A stretch of 64,000 nucleotides of DNA, from positions 6,845,061-6,909,060 of the forward strand of contig CM038912.1 of assembly GCA_021904315.1 (NCBI GenBank), in the 5' to 3' direction. This document shows, in pieces, positions 14,038 to 26,345 of this stretch. The stretch's first letter is position 1. Every line of letters starts with the position of its first letter. Source of the stretch: Sphagnum magellanicum. Its lineage: Eukaryota > Streptophyta > Sphagnopsida > Sphagnales > Sphagnaceae. A program made the position numbers and the translations under genes. The notes beneath the pieces were generated by a model that saw nothing but the letters and a program-made list of their open reading frames with translations, was not told where the DNA came from and did no database searches.

Positions 14038-14306
14038 CTGTCATCCCCAGTCTTTACATCTTGGTGTAAAGAGTTGGACAATCCTCCCCAATAATTTCAT
14101 TTGAGAAAATAATGGATGCTGAAAACCTACCCCAAGAATAATACTAATAGGGGGCCCCATTTTATCCTTTCCAAGGGTGTACCATGATGAGGAATACTAT
14201 CACTTTGTAGATTACAAACAAAAAATTAAGTTGTTTTTTATACTTCATTAATATCAGAAATATAGAATCATCATGTTATTTATTTATTTATTTAATCTTC
14301 TTCTCT

Positions 14307-14346
14307 CCCCCCCCCCCCTCCCCCCCCCCCCCCCCCCCCCCCCCCC
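14307..14346 (+). repeat. Poly(C) tract, 40 bases with one T
   Basis: Forty bases are C apart from a single T at 14319. Such a tract can form i-motif/G-quadruplex structures and is hard to sequence, so its true length is uncertain. Confidence 0.9.
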
Positions 14347-15410
14347 TTGTTTTAGGGGTAGACTAGCCAATTGAGTAAAATGAAAATTATTCAAACATTT
14401 TTTTTCTAGATGATTAAAATCACATGTGCGTCAAATTTTGGATGAAGTCTAAATACACACACAATGGTGTGAAAATTGGCTCAATTCTTTTAAATTTGCA
14501 CATGATATTGTGAAGAAGAATGTTCACACATACTTTGAAAAAGAAAATGATGACCTCTAGTTGGCCGACCAAAGGGATTAACCTCACGTTGCTTACCAAT
14601 TGGTTAGCCCGTCAAAGTGATTATCTCACATGTAAACATTTAAATGCTCCCTCAAAAAATACTATCCAATATATATATATATCCCAATATATATTGGAGA
14701 GGATCAAACATTTAACATTAAATCTCAATATAATAAATTATAATGTTATTGTCCCAAGTATGGTGCCCCCAGCATTTTAAGGAAAGGGTGGGGAAAAGTT
14801 TCAAAATGACTACATGGATTACAAGCTTTATAAATAAACATCTAAATGTTTGTTTATTATATTATAATTATTAATACATTTAAAAATATAAATACATTAA
14901 ATTTTTTTAATACATGGATAATATATTATCACATTTCCATGCAAGTGCATGGGTTGAATGATAGCACCTATTCCCATGCAATTTTGCCAATGAAAGAACA
15001 AGAAGAAGAAATGCTTAACATTGGACTAGGCCTCTTTTGATGATTTGGGTGGCAAATGGGTGTTATGAAAGCTTGAGGGAAATGATTAGTTTAGCTTTTG
15101 TGTCACATGTGCTAATCAATGGATAGCCAGCCAAAACCCTATATAAGTTATAGCATGCTATCAAGAGCACAAAGAGGCAGTCCCATTGGGAAGAGAGCAA
15201 GATACCAGACCTGGCCAAAAAGGAAAGAGCAAATACCTAGTAGGCTAAACAAGCTATTATTCCATATAAAAATGATTCATGCCTGCACTGCACTGCAATG
15301 CACTCTCTTTCCCCCAAACCCACCAAATTCAAAGTCTAGTCTGACAGTCTCTGTAGTCTTCTTTGCTGGGGAGTTGGGGACTGTGTACTACTAGCCTAAC
15401 AAATGAAAAC
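14347..15410. other. AT-rich intergenic DNA, no gene seen
   Basis: Open frames at 14520-14780 and 15119-15394 have no recognisable family features. The segment from about 15120 is richer in G+C but carries no identifiable exon. Confidence 0.5.
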
Positions 15411-16061
15411 AAAGGGGTGTGTCACACTGTGGCCTTTGCCATTTACATTAAAACGTATTTCAAGGCAAAAGAAGAATTATCGAAACTCAAATATTTCATC
15501 ATGCCAAAATATAATCTTCCAAAAATCCTCTAAAAGAAACCAAAATCGTTCAAGAGAGATTATAACTCTATAACTAATCTCAAGTTTCAACACAAGCCAA
15601 AATATCATCTTTCAAAAATCTTCATATGAAAATAGACCTATTATTATCTTGGGGGGGGGGGTCAAAATCCCTTAAGCTACTATACTCTATAATGAATCTA
15701 AACACAATATCCTTGCCTTATAGTAGCAAGGCCAACAAAGGGGTATGTCACACTTTGGCCTTGCCGTTTACATTAAAAAGGTATGTTAATGCAAAAGAAG
15801 AATCATGGAAACTCAAATATTTCACCATACACAAAATATACCTAATCTTCAAAAAAAATCCTCTAAAAGAAACCAAAATCCTTCAAGATATATCATAACT
15901 CTATACTTAATCTCAAGTTTCAACACAAGCCAAAATATCATCTTTCAAAAATCCTCATATAAAAATAGACCTATTAATATTACCCAGGGGGCCAAAACCC
16001 CTTAAGCTACTATATTCTATAATGAATCTAAGCACAATATCCTTTGTCTTCTTGGTAGGCA
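15411..16061. repeat. Tandem duplication, 326-bp unit, two copies
   Basis: Copy 1 (15411-15736) and copy 2 (15737-16061) align along their whole length. Both begin aaaggggt, run through shared text such as gtttcaacacaagccaaaat, and end near gcaaggccaa. The copies differ by scattered substitutions and small indels, including a G run at about 15651-15660 in copy 1, so the duplication is not recent. No coding potential was recognised in either copy. Confidence 0.9.
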
Positions 16062-16852
16062 AGGCCAAAAATACAGACATAACCAAAGGACATTAAGCAA
16101 GTTTATCCCACAAAATGATTAGACTAAGATTACATCATGGTAAACATAATTATTCCCATGCTGCTTCTGTAGGAGGAGAATAAATTAATGATAGTCTTTG
16201 GCAAATTTGATCTTCCAACATAAAGTGATAATAAATTAAACAGCTCCCTAATCAATTCTAGTCAGTATAGTACTATAGTAAATATTGGAGGCTATGGGGG
16301 GGATTAATGCTTTTAAAGAAGGAGGGTGAAGGAAAAATTAGGAGTGTTTTTTATGTTTTTTGGCTTAGGGATGATCATTTAGGTTAGTCAAGTATTGAAG
16401 CTCTCTCTCTCTCTCTCATGTCCAAGTAGGCTACCCACCAACTTTACCTTGAATTCCTTGTACGTGCCATTCCATTCATTGGGGTTGGAGGCAAGATGGT
16501 AATGGTAAAAAACCTTAGTACATTAAGTGAGCAAAACAATGACATATGTTTTCAACACTAGGGAAAACATTAGTGTTTCACTCCTACTACTATCATTGAT
16601 TTTTTATTCTTTTAATGATCAATCTTTAATGCACATAAATTCTATGTGGCGACTAATGTGGGTTGGGTTGGGTTACTAACTGAGTGGGCATGGTCATGAT
16701 GAAGGCAGCAGTTGGTTGTTCTGTTGTGTATTTGCATCATGGCTTTACCCATCATGCTTCAAGGAAAGCATGTGGTGTGAGAAGGTACATAGCCACTATA
16801 GATTTGATTCCTAACCTTGTCGTCACTAGTTTGTCGCAAGGATCTGTCTATC
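16062..16852. other. Intergenic DNA, no gene seen
   Basis: It contains a short CT microsatellite near 16401-16416. The open frame at 16684-16884 lies opposite the helicase-like fragment and is not supported as a gene. Confidence 0.5.
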
Positions 16853-17129
16853 TAGCTGGGGCTTCAGTGAGATCCTCTTTCTGACCGGCAACGGCAGCAG
16901 GAGCTGAAGAAGAAGAAGAAGAAGGGGAAACAATCCCGTCTTTTGTGTTGTGGAGAAGACGGAGCAATCGCACCTCATTCTCAGAAGAAATCTTCACTTG
17001 TGGTGCTCCTGCTGCTGCTGCTGGTCTTCCTCGAGACAACTGGCTACTGGTGGATTTTACTCCTACTCCCTTGCTGGAATCCAGTTGAGGCGTCGTCATC
17101 CCCTTATTCCTGGATTTCCTGGGAGCTAT
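16853..17129 (-). pseudogene. Orphan 5' exon fragment resembling a DExH7/DHX29-type RNA helicase
   Basis: The minus strand reads (I)APRKSRNKGMTTPQ, then at about residues 48-66 the stretch PQVKISSENEVRLLRLLHNT, then Ser/Ala-rich text ending QKEDLTEAPAR and a stop. Plant DExH7 proteins, as I recall them, begin MAPKKK..., with a conserved K-[LIV]-[QK]-I-S-x-E-N-E-x-R-L-x-R-L-L-x-N-[ST] segment near the N-terminus. Here the expected initiator is ATA (17129-17127). No further helicase exon is found downstream on the minus strand (16.8 to 14 kb), so only the first-exon region is present. It is probably a duplicated gene fragment. An alternative is a short protein starting at the ATG at 17099. The Ser run comes from a GAA-type simple repeat. 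Confidence 0.45.
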
Positions 17130-17559
17130 GTAAACAATGTGAGCAATTCAGGATGGCGAATTTGCCTCACTCATCCTCATGATGCAGAGGTGCACTACTA
17201 GGAGAAGAAAATGCAGAAGCTCCAGGAGGGTTTAAAAGTGGCCATGGTAGAGGAGAGAAAATGAGCAGTAGCAAAAACCGACAATGGAGAAAGGACAGCG
17301 AAGTGAAGTGTGGCAATGAGTGACCATGGGAAAACTATGATGAGCATCGCAACTAGACCCACTAGCTAACTCCTCGATTTGCAAGTACGCACTTTGTTGT
17401 TGTGCTCTGGCATCGCTTGGGCTTGTCATCATTGGCAAGCTCCTGCAATGGCACAAAAATTTTAATAGTTTAAACTTTTACTTGGGGTTGGCTTCGGGCT
17501 CAATTTAGCTCCATTTTGGGGTTGTTTCAGTCTCATTTCGCATGTCCTTGTTTGTTTCA
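17130..17559. other. Spacer between helicase fragment and LINE
   Basis: This is 430 bases of moderate GC content with no recognised coding similarity. The left boundary of the LINE may lie inside it. Confidence 0.4.
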
Positions 17560-20245
17560 TAAGATCCCTCAAACCATCTAAGACGAGGTTAGGCAAGCTT
17601 TTGACTTACCCCTTGATCGAATTGTTCAAGACCCAATGGACGAATTAGTATGGTTCTTTTTCTTCTTGTTGCCCCGTTGGTGTTTGCGTTATACTCGAGA
17701 AGGTCATTCATGTCAACGAGAGGTTTCTACTCGCCTCAAGAGGTTTATGGCAAGTAATTGGTCTTCTATTTAAGAAAAGTCTTCACATGCCTCTTGTGCG
17801 CCCCGTTTTCACCACTCATGGGAAGATTCTTTGACCACTCATTTCCACTAATGTCTAACTTTAAAGAGAGTCAGTGAATACAATCGTGTAGCCAGAGCTC
17901 TCCAACTCGTGACATTAACTATTCATTTAGAGGACATCGTTGTTGCTTTATGTCAACTGCACCCCCCTCCTTTAGACCTTGTTCCTCCTTTTTTTTATTA
18001 TCAATTTGAACACACATTTGTCTTCGATAGGACTCTATTTGCCGAAACCTTAGCCATTGCTCCCCATTTGTCTTTAGGTGGGCTATCTGGGATGGTATAT
18101 GAACATCTCTCAGGATGCCTCATACTAGAAGACCCATCCTTAGGGTTTTCAAAATATTCCAAATTGTTGTTGTTGTTATTCGTGGGGATATCCTTAAGTC
18201 CATGGCCCTAGTGCTAAGGGCTAACAAATTGTTGGCAATGACAAAAGACATTGGTGGTTTTCGTTTAACTATCATAGGCAAGGTGTTTCTCAACTTATTA
18301 ATCGTTCCATTGTCTTATAGTTTTGGGGGCCGTTTCAAGAGCACCCATCCCCCATCATTTTGGAGTATCGACCATGGGAGGTTATAAAGCCATTTTTTTT
18401 ACATTTGAACCCTCCTCGACCTACACCCTGAGTAGGCCGTGATGCAGGTCGACATTGAGAACACTTTTAATAGTGTTTCTCAAATTGTTATTTTTAAAGA
18501 ATTGTGTGATGTCAATGGGCCTTTAGTAAACATTGTCCCTTTTACTAGGTTATTTTATGGTGCACATTCTTCTCTTTACTACCAGCATGGGCGGCATGTG
18601 GAAGGGGTCACCATTCTTGAGTCATTTTCAAGCGTGAAGCAAAGTAACCCCCTAAGGGGTCTTTTATTTGCTTTGGCCCATTATCAAGCTCTTTTAAAGA
18701 CCATCACACGAACCCCTAACTATATCTTTCCATCCTTAACGAACAATACCCACATTGTGGGGCCTATGAGTGAGCTTACTTGCACCTTTCATCACCTTTC
18801 AACCCAATTAACCCAAGTTGGGCTTAGGGTCAAAGTACAAATTTTGGAATCCTTCAAGGAATTCTTTAGGCATAAAGATTCCTCGTGGCTGCATTTTGGT
18901 CATAAATGGCCTTCATATTTTGGGTATGATAATGGATTCTTAGGACTTTGCCATGCATTTTTTAGATGAAGCCTTATCTCAGGACGTAGCACATATTGAT
19001 GATATTCCTTTCATGGGAAACGCCCAAGTTGTTTTGGGCATTTTGTTTTCATATGTAATTCGTCAACCTTTTTATCTCACATAGACAATATTTTTTTTTT
19101 TTTCCTTCTTGTCTCTTTTAGTAGGTTTCAACATGAGAGTTATACAAGTTTGTGGGGACATTATGGGTCCAAGATGGTGGGAGTCTTTTCAAAGCCCTTT
19201 AGCAAGGCATTAGGTTGAACTACCAATATCCTTTGGTGGTATAGGCCTTCTTTCTATGGAGTATTGTGCCCCATTTGTTTTTCTAAGGAGTTAGGCTTTA
19301 GTGGTTCCATATTTGTACTTTAAATTTCATATTTTCGATAGGCCCATTTTGGAAGAATATGTTTCTTAAGTTAAGGGGGGCCCACACCTACTTCAGTCAT
19401 GCCTACGTGTAGCACAAGATGGCCTACTTCCTACAGCTAGGGAAATGCACCCTTCTTTTGAGAGTCAGGTTGTTATTGGCACCCTAGGTCTATAGGTTTC
19501 TTTGATGGACATCCACCATGACACATCCCTCAAGTTTATCTTGGAGGACAACTCCATTTCCTCAACATCCAAAGCTTGCATTTGTTCTTATTCAGGCAAG
19601 GGGGCAGGGCTATGGTTGATTATTAGGCCATCTATTTATTCATTTCGCACCGCGCATTATACTTTCACCTTAATGTTATGTGTTTGCCTCTATTTGATTC
19701 AATTTTCGGCATCTAATCTTTTCACATGTGAGTGTGGACATGTGTTGGACGCATTTGGCATGCATTTAACTTGTTGCCTATTTGGAGGTTAGCAAATAAC
19801 CACACATGATGCCATTCGAGATGTCATGTATGTTTTCGTTTAAGAAAATGAGCACGATGTATGGAAAGAGCAGTGGTATGACCTTACGTCAAGAGTTTCA
19901 TTATGAGCTGATCTTTACATGACCCAAAAGGACCAGGTTTTCGTTATCAATGTGGTGGTTACTAATCCGATGAGGGAAACGGTGGCTTCAACTGTCATTA
20001 GTCAACTAGTAGGTGCAATTGTGGAACTTAATGCCATTGCTAATATCCGCAAATATAGAGGGCTTCAAGAGGGGCACCATTTTATTTCGATGGTCATGGA
20101 GGTGCATGGCGCACTTGGGCATGATACGAATTGTTTCATCAGGGAATGTATTTGTCTTTTCCATGAGAGACAATCGGGAGGTCATTTATCCTTGTCTTTT
20201 TGCATTCAATTTTTGAAGCAACATGTTAGTATTGTTTTCTAACAT
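17560..20245 (+). mobile_element. Decayed LINE: reverse transcriptase plus C-terminal zinc knuckle and endonuclease-like domain
   Basis: Several plus-strand frames together resemble one long non-LTR-type polyprotein. The pre-RT part is at 17580-18210. The RT fingers follow at 18115-18387, including DILKSMALVLRANKLLAM and GGFRLTIIGKVF. The palm is at 18439-18969: motif A is QVDIENTFNS with D at 18451-18453 kept, while the catalytic pair of motif C is replaced by NN (18742-18747, LTNNTHIVGP). Thumb-like text follows to about 19480. The C-terminus has CECGHVLDAFGMHLTCC (19727-19777), a C-x-C-x9-H-x2/3-C knuckle, then NVVVTNP...VMEVHGALGHDTNCF (19950-20130), which resembles a restriction-like endonuclease region of R2/Utopia-type LINEs. 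Many stops and several frame changes make it non-functional. No target-site duplication or tail was identified. The clade name is inference; the RT identity is clear. Confidence 0.82.
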
Positions 20246-20800
20246 GCTTTAATTTCTGCTATAAAAAAGAAAATTGCGTTGGCAAGTGATGTTTGTTCTA
20301 GACCTCCCACTATTATTACATCTCACAATTTGCATGCTAGTGACATAAGAGGGGTTGTGGGTGAAATAACTTCCTACCACGATAAAGACTAGCTCTTTCC
20401 CTTTTTTTTGGGCCCTTCGAGCTATGTGTCTTTTGACCTTTATTTGGCCTCCCCCTTTTTGTTTCCCTTGGGATGGTTCTAATTTACTAACTTAGTGAAC
20501 AGGGAAAAAAATACTAAATTCATTTTAAAAATATGTTAGTTAATTTAATGAAGAAAGATGATATTCATGGAACTAACTTGATGTTCAGTTTTTATCACTA
20601 CAAAGAATGAGAGAAAAATTGTTGAAATTAGGTTTAATGTTTTAAGTAATCAAGTTTTGTTTTAGCCATACCATGTTTATCTTCACCATTCCGAAATTAT
20701 ATCATGCTTATTTTAGATATGTTATGGGTAATTAATTGATTGTACATAATGTCAATATAATGGCTCATTAATGATTATCCTTATGATTAAACCCTAAACC
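20246..20800. other. Intergenic DNA downstream of the LINE
   Basis: AT-rich, no gene seen. It may include the 3' tail of the LINE. A short telomere-like motif aaaccctaaacc lies at about 20789-20800. Confidence 0.4.
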
Positions 20801-21098
20801 TTGCCCTTGTCAATGTTTTTTTGGGTCAACTTTGTGATGTAGTCAAAACAACTATGATTCATAAGAAGATTTAGCCAAATTTGGCTATAAGCAATATGTG
20901 AAAATAAAATGTTTTTAAAAATTCTTCTATGTTTTTGGCTACATATTTGAATCATGTTTATAAATTTGGCAAATTTTCTTAAGCTTTGGTTGAATTTTTA
21001 TTATTGAAAAATCTTTTTAAAAAATTGATTTTAACACTTTCAATTTGTAATGTAGCATTTTGCTATATATGGTTAACCAAAAAAAAGGGGTTGCCCTT
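20801..21098 (+). mobile_element. MITE with terminal inverted repeats and 8-bp target duplication (hAT-like)
   Basis: The 282-bp element (20809-21090) is flanked on both sides by TTGCCCTT (20801-20808 and 21091-21098). The left end carries TTTTTTTGGGTCAAC and continues ..GTAGTCAAAA; the right end, reverse complemented, gives TTTTTTTTGGTTAAC..AGCAAAA, an imperfect inverted repeat of about 30 bases. An 8-bp duplication is typical of hAT elements. Related copies lie near 26120 and 62309. There is no coding capacity. Confidence 0.7.
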
Positions 21099-21767
21099 CC
21101 ATACAACTTGTAAAAGTTTGTATAGACTCTATTTCTTTTTCCATAAATTGTAGTAGATCTTATTTTCTTTTGAAGAAAAACCTTGCATGATCATGTTACA
21201 TTGGATCTCCAAGCTAAACATTGTACGCTTATACCAATGTTGGTTGGATATGTGGAAAAATCTAGATTTGAATCCAAACAATAAATAGATATGGATGTAA
21301 CCATATCCTAAAATTGTGGTTTTTACAATATCTAGCCTTATGTATATCTAGTAGACCTTTAATCAACCAATAATCATTTTTTATGACTATCCAAATGATA
21401 TTGTTATTAGTTTTTTCATGTTTCTTACTTAATGTTATTAGGTTTTCAAATATGGATGTTAAGGCATTCATATTTGATATGGGAAGTTAAAGGGTATGAA
21501 TGTGCATATTTAAGGTTTAATGGAATGGGATATGAAATATGAATATCCTTGTTAAGGTTTAGTTGTTTAGTTTGTAGTTGTTTCTTTTACAAGTAACAAG
21601 GTAGTTAGAATTTCCTTTTTTAGTATGTCACAAGTACCAACATTTTCATGATGCATGTGAAGCTCTTTTGTAACTTCCCCAAAAGAAATTTAATAAAATA
21701 TCTTACCATTCAATTATTAAGTTGTAGAAATGAATCTTGTTTTGAAGTTTTACATTTTGCATTTGAT
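21099..21767. other. AT-rich intergenic DNA, no gene seen
   Basis: No family resemblance in any frame; the open frame at 21262-21471 (minus) is unsupported. Confidence 0.5.
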
Positions 21768-22170
21768 TCAAATAACACATTCTAGTCTTGAAGTTTTGAT
21801 CATTGCATTTTGGTCTTGAAGTTTCAAATTTTGAACATCACATTTTGGTCTTGAGGTTTCAATTTCTTAACATCACATTCCAGTCATGAGGTTTTCAATT
21901 TCAAGCATTGCACTTTAATATTTAAGTTTCAAGCATCACACTTTGGTCTTCAACACTCATGCATGGATTTTGATCTTGAGATTTTGGAGAAATGTTCTAG
22001 ATTTACAATTTTGAACACACACTATAGCCTTGAGGTTTTGAGTTTTCAACATGCACTTTCATCTTAAGGTTTCAAACAAACATGTTAGATTTAAGGTTTT
22101 GAAAGTGCATTTTAGTTTGGAGGTTTTCAATTTTTAGTGTGCATTTTGGTTTTGAGGTCTTGAACTTTGC
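21768..22170 (+). repeat. Decayed minisatellite, about 35-42-bp unit, roughly ten copies
   Basis: Variants of gcattttggtcttgaggttt followed by caatttt-type spacer recur across 400 bases with heavy substitution and indels. The pattern is clear at 21768-21900 and 22015-22165, and weaker between. No coding content is seen. Confidence 0.75.
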
Positions 22171-23300
22171 AATCTAATTGTCACATGTTGAACTTTATGT
22201 TCATTACATTTGTTTACATTCACAATGTGAAAGTTATTCTTTCCTTTTGCTTTCAAGTTTTTATTTTGGTATATTTTCTCTTGGTGAATTTTTTAAAAGT
22301 TTTTTTATTTTCATTGTTGTGTTGTTTTGTTTCATTTTGTAAATTTGCAACTCTTCCATGCACTCAAATGACTATAAACAAGTAAGTTGCACTAAACATG
22401 TAATGGGTAATTCACAACTCACATTGCAAAATTATTTTCATTTTTGTTATAATTATGTGTTTTGTTTCACATTACATGTTAAATCCATGTTTAATGTGAT
22501 GGCTTAAAGGTAAAAACATGGTTAGGTGGTTCATTTTTGGCTTTTTGAGAATTCATTTGTGACATTAACTAAAATTCATGCATTTTGATAATTAAAAACC
22601 TTTACATCAAATGTACAAATGCTTATATTTCCATTCAAAAATATGTGTAATCCCAATTATGTACATGGTTAGACATATAAGTTGGTTAAAAAATTCATGT
22701 GAAAACATGAAGTTTTGAATGAAAAATGGATTATTAAAATTTTAATTTTAATTTTTTTATATAAGTAAAGTTTCAATACATCTTACTTTTAAATGGCTTG
22801 AATTTGATGTTGTCTTATTTTTCATTAAAAAATTGATCATATTATGGCATTTTTTTGAATTCACATGTTAATTTTTATTTTATTATTAGGAAAGTCTCAT
22901 TATTTCAAAAGTTCATTATGAATTCATTTTTCTTTTAGAATTCATGCATAATTATTAATACGATTTGCAATAAAATTTGTTTCAATATGGATAGTTAAAA
23001 AATTGACAATGTTAATGTGAAATATGACTTTACATTTTAAGTTAATTTATATCCAAAAATTTACAATTGGGACAATCCACATTGTCCCCCTAACTATATT
23101 TTCACCATAAAGAAGAGGATTTCATCTTTGAATATATTGGCAAGGTTGAAGATTATGTTGAATTGCAACAAATTTTAATGTGTATGATAGTTTGTTAGAT
23201 GTTGAAAGCTTGCATATGCAAGTTGATGCAAACAATTTTGTTGAGGTTGAAGTTATGTAGTTTACAACTATACAAGTTCAAGTTACAACTTGGAAGCCAC
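22171..23300. other. AT-rich intergenic DNA
   Basis: No gene seen. The last 200 bases may contain the N-terminal end of the hAT gene that follows, since a plausible but broken reading frame extends leftward to about 23100. Confidence 0.45.
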
Positions 23301-25345
23301 TTAATTAGGACTTTATTTACTATGTTTATTTTGTTGTCAATGACAACTTACTTGTGGATCTTGTAAACCCCTAAATGTTGCGATGTATTATTTGTAGAAC
23401 ATATCATGAAAGTGGTAATATTTTGTGTTAATGATCTTTTTTAAGGAAAGGTCATATATCCAATGCAACAAGACTAATACGATCCTTCCTATAAGGACCC
23501 ATATTGATTGTGCACATCCCATATTGCTTATTCAAAGAAAGTGGTCCTTCTTGAAAAAATTGTTGAAGCAAATCATAGTTGGCAACCAAAGTTGGCTCAA
23601 ACCCTTTTCTGCCTTGGTTGCAAAACCTTAAACCAAACTAAGGTTTGAGCCAAGTGGGTGTGCAATCACAACATTTTTTGGTGCCACAAATTTAAGTATA
23701 AAAAATGTGATGAGGTGCAACAACAATTTTTGAAAGAATTAATGTAGTATGTTTGTATGGGTTGCAAGGCCTTTTCCACTAGTGAAAATATTTGGTTATG
23801 GAGGTTAGTGTTGTGCCAATGCCTTCATATTATTTCTCCTTTTTGCTTTGCTTTGGTCCCAAAATAAGTGTTTCTTACAATGATCACAAAAATTATGAAC
23901 TTACATATGTTGTTTGTTCTCACATCTATGACCAATCATGTTTAAATGTTTTGATCTTTGGATGTGCAAAGGTGGTGTGGACACATTTGCTTTAACAATT
24001 AATTATTTGAATGTTTTTTGAACCTCTATACATGTTACTATTAATTTCTTTGAAGTGCATGAAACCATGGGGCTTTCCATGACTAAGCAACAAAAATCTT
24101 TATTTGAAAAGTATGATTTGATGCATAATGTGATTGCTTTTGTGAAAGATGAAGGGAACAACCTAAAATATACAACAACACTATAATCCATTATTGATTG
24201 TCATCCTTTAAAACTTTAGAGGTTTATGAAGGTACTTGTTTTGGTCACCTTATGTTTAAAGTATGTTAGTATGTTACAAATGATGAGAAGATGATTATAA
24301 GTATGAGACATGTTAGTGTGAACATTATCTAAAGTAGTTTACTTAAATATTCATACAAACAAAAAAATCAAGAAAGGGGAGGCAAGAATGGGAAAATGTA
24401 TGTGTTCATAGTGTGATCCCAAAATTTCTCAAAATTTGAAAACCTTTTTGAATAAAATGATCATGTTTGAAAGGCATTGGAGTTCAAACATGTTGTTTAA
24501 ACATAGGATAATGATTTTGTAGTTAATTGTTCCTAAGGCTATGGTATGGATAATTGCAAAAACATTCATAAATGTGTTGAACCCTGTTGTCACAACACAT
24601 GAGATGAACCAATGATTGTGGAAACTAAAATGGGACATGTTATTCATAGGACTAATGTTCAAGTGACCCCTTTGATGCCAAGGTTCTCCACTTTCAAGAA
24701 AACATGTTAGTTGAAATTGTTAAGGTGATCAAATGTTTTCTCCATTTCTTGACAACTTATCATCTAGATTAGGTTCACAACATGTTTACCGTATTGCAAG
24801 ATCCTCGTTTCAAATCTTTCTATGGTGTGGAAAATTATGTGGAATGTGGGGATGTTGCGTGTTTTACTTTTGAATACAATGTAAAATATTATTCTTTCTT
24901 TTAATGAATGTTTTTATATGTATTAAACCATATTGTTCAAGCACCTACAACACTAGTTGATGGATCAATTTCATCTAATGATTTTACTAAAAATAATAAT
25001 AACATCTTTGGTGTTGGCACAACTATTGAAGAGTCTTTATGTGCACTTTTTGTTAAGGAATTATATTTGTTCATGAAGTTATTTATAGTTCTAATTGTAT
25101 GTGTCAACCCCTTGTTTTACTGGCACAATCATGATATTCAATTCCCAAAACATTGGCTTCTTTGTCAAACAAATCTAAGGAATTCTAGGGTCACATATAT
25201 TATTAATTTTGAACATGTGTTGTTCAATCTTGCTAATGTGTTGATAGATCTTTGATGTTGCCATTTACAAGCAAAAAACTTAGATCACATCATCACTATG
25301 GTTAAGAATCGGCATAATTGTCTTTGTTTGAATTGTACACACAAG
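23301..25345 (+). mobile_element. Decayed hAT transposase gene with BED zinc finger
   Basis: The plus strand shows, in order and across changing frames: a BED finger start (YVYFVVNDN then CIICRTYHESGN, about 23310-23410) and TH..CAHP (23503-23520); a linker; a catalytic-region stretch including SENIWLWRLVLCQC (about 23780-23825); FVKDEG (about 24140) and YEGTCFGHLMFK (about 24230); and the C-terminal dimerisation region at 25000-25330 with KELYLFMKLF, NPLFYWHNHDIQFPKHWLL and LDHIITMVKN. This order is that of plant BED-type hAT transposases. In-frame stops and frame changes are frequent, so it is a dead copy. I did not identify terminal inverted repeats or an 8-bp target duplication. Confidence 0.8.
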
Positions 25346-26119
25346 CAAATTTAATAAAATTTAAATGAAAGTTGAAAATTCATTGGCTAAAGAATTATGA
25401 TTTGATTGAAGAACTAAATTGTTTTGAACAATTGCAATTAAACAATGATTAAGTTTAACAAGGTGAAATCATGGATTTTTATTTATGTTATTTAAAATTG
25501 CAAGAATCTCAATGTTTAATAATATAATTTGCAATCCAAAGTTTAACTCAATAGGGTAGCTAGAATTTCAAATCTAAATAATAAAATTTGCATTGGAAAA
25601 AATTAAGTTGTGTTATTTTGAATGTAGGGTTTAATTGTGGAACTTGTCAACAACATTGATGATGAGTTTTGGTTGTGTTGTTGTATTTTTGTGGGGTGTA
25701 TTTAGGGAAAGTAACTAACACTACATTAAGCAAAATTCTTTAAAAAATCGGGCTCAAATATCCCACAAGTTATTGGTTTTACAAAAAAAAATGTTCTTGT
25801 AGGTTAATGTGTGATTACATAAATTAATTCTAATCATGTAAAATTTATGTTTAACCTTTGTACATATCATGTCATTAGTTTGATATTGAAAATCAACAAA
25901 TACATACCCATTGAATAAATAAAAATGAAGATGAATCTATATATACATAGATTGACAAAATGATTTTAAAAAGAAAATTGATGCTTGTATTTTTGTTAGA
26001 AAATTTCCCAATTTTTTAAAAATGACATATTGATATATTGGGGCAAGCTTCTAAACTTCATATCTACACAACATTGTTTTGAACTTATCAACTTCTTTTC
26101 TTGGGGTCAAAAATATAAA
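25346..26119. other. AT-rich intergenic DNA, no gene seen
   Basis: It probably includes the 3' untranslated end of the decayed hAT element. No coding similarity was recognised. Confidence 0.45.
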
Positions 26120-26345
26120 GGAGTTTTTTTCCCAATTTTGTGATGTAGCTAAAATGGTGATCATTCACAAGAAAATTTAGGTAAATTTGGCTATAAAACA
26201 CACAAAAGTAAAAAAATTTAATCATTTAAAAATATTTTTGGATACCCATTAAAAAAATATAAAATTTGATTATTAATTAAAAAAATTCAAGCTTGGTGAT
26301 TAAAAAATGAAAAATTCATTTAATTTTTCCATTTTTGAAAACAAC
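26120..26345 (+). mobile_element. Degenerate copy of the 20.8-kb MITE family
   Basis: It begins gtttttttcccaattttgtgatgtag and continues with ..agaaaatttaggtaaatttggctata. These match the left half of the copy at 20809 (..gggtcaactttgtgatgtagtc..agaagatttagccaaatttggctata). The right half is more diverged and its end is not clear. Confidence 0.55.
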
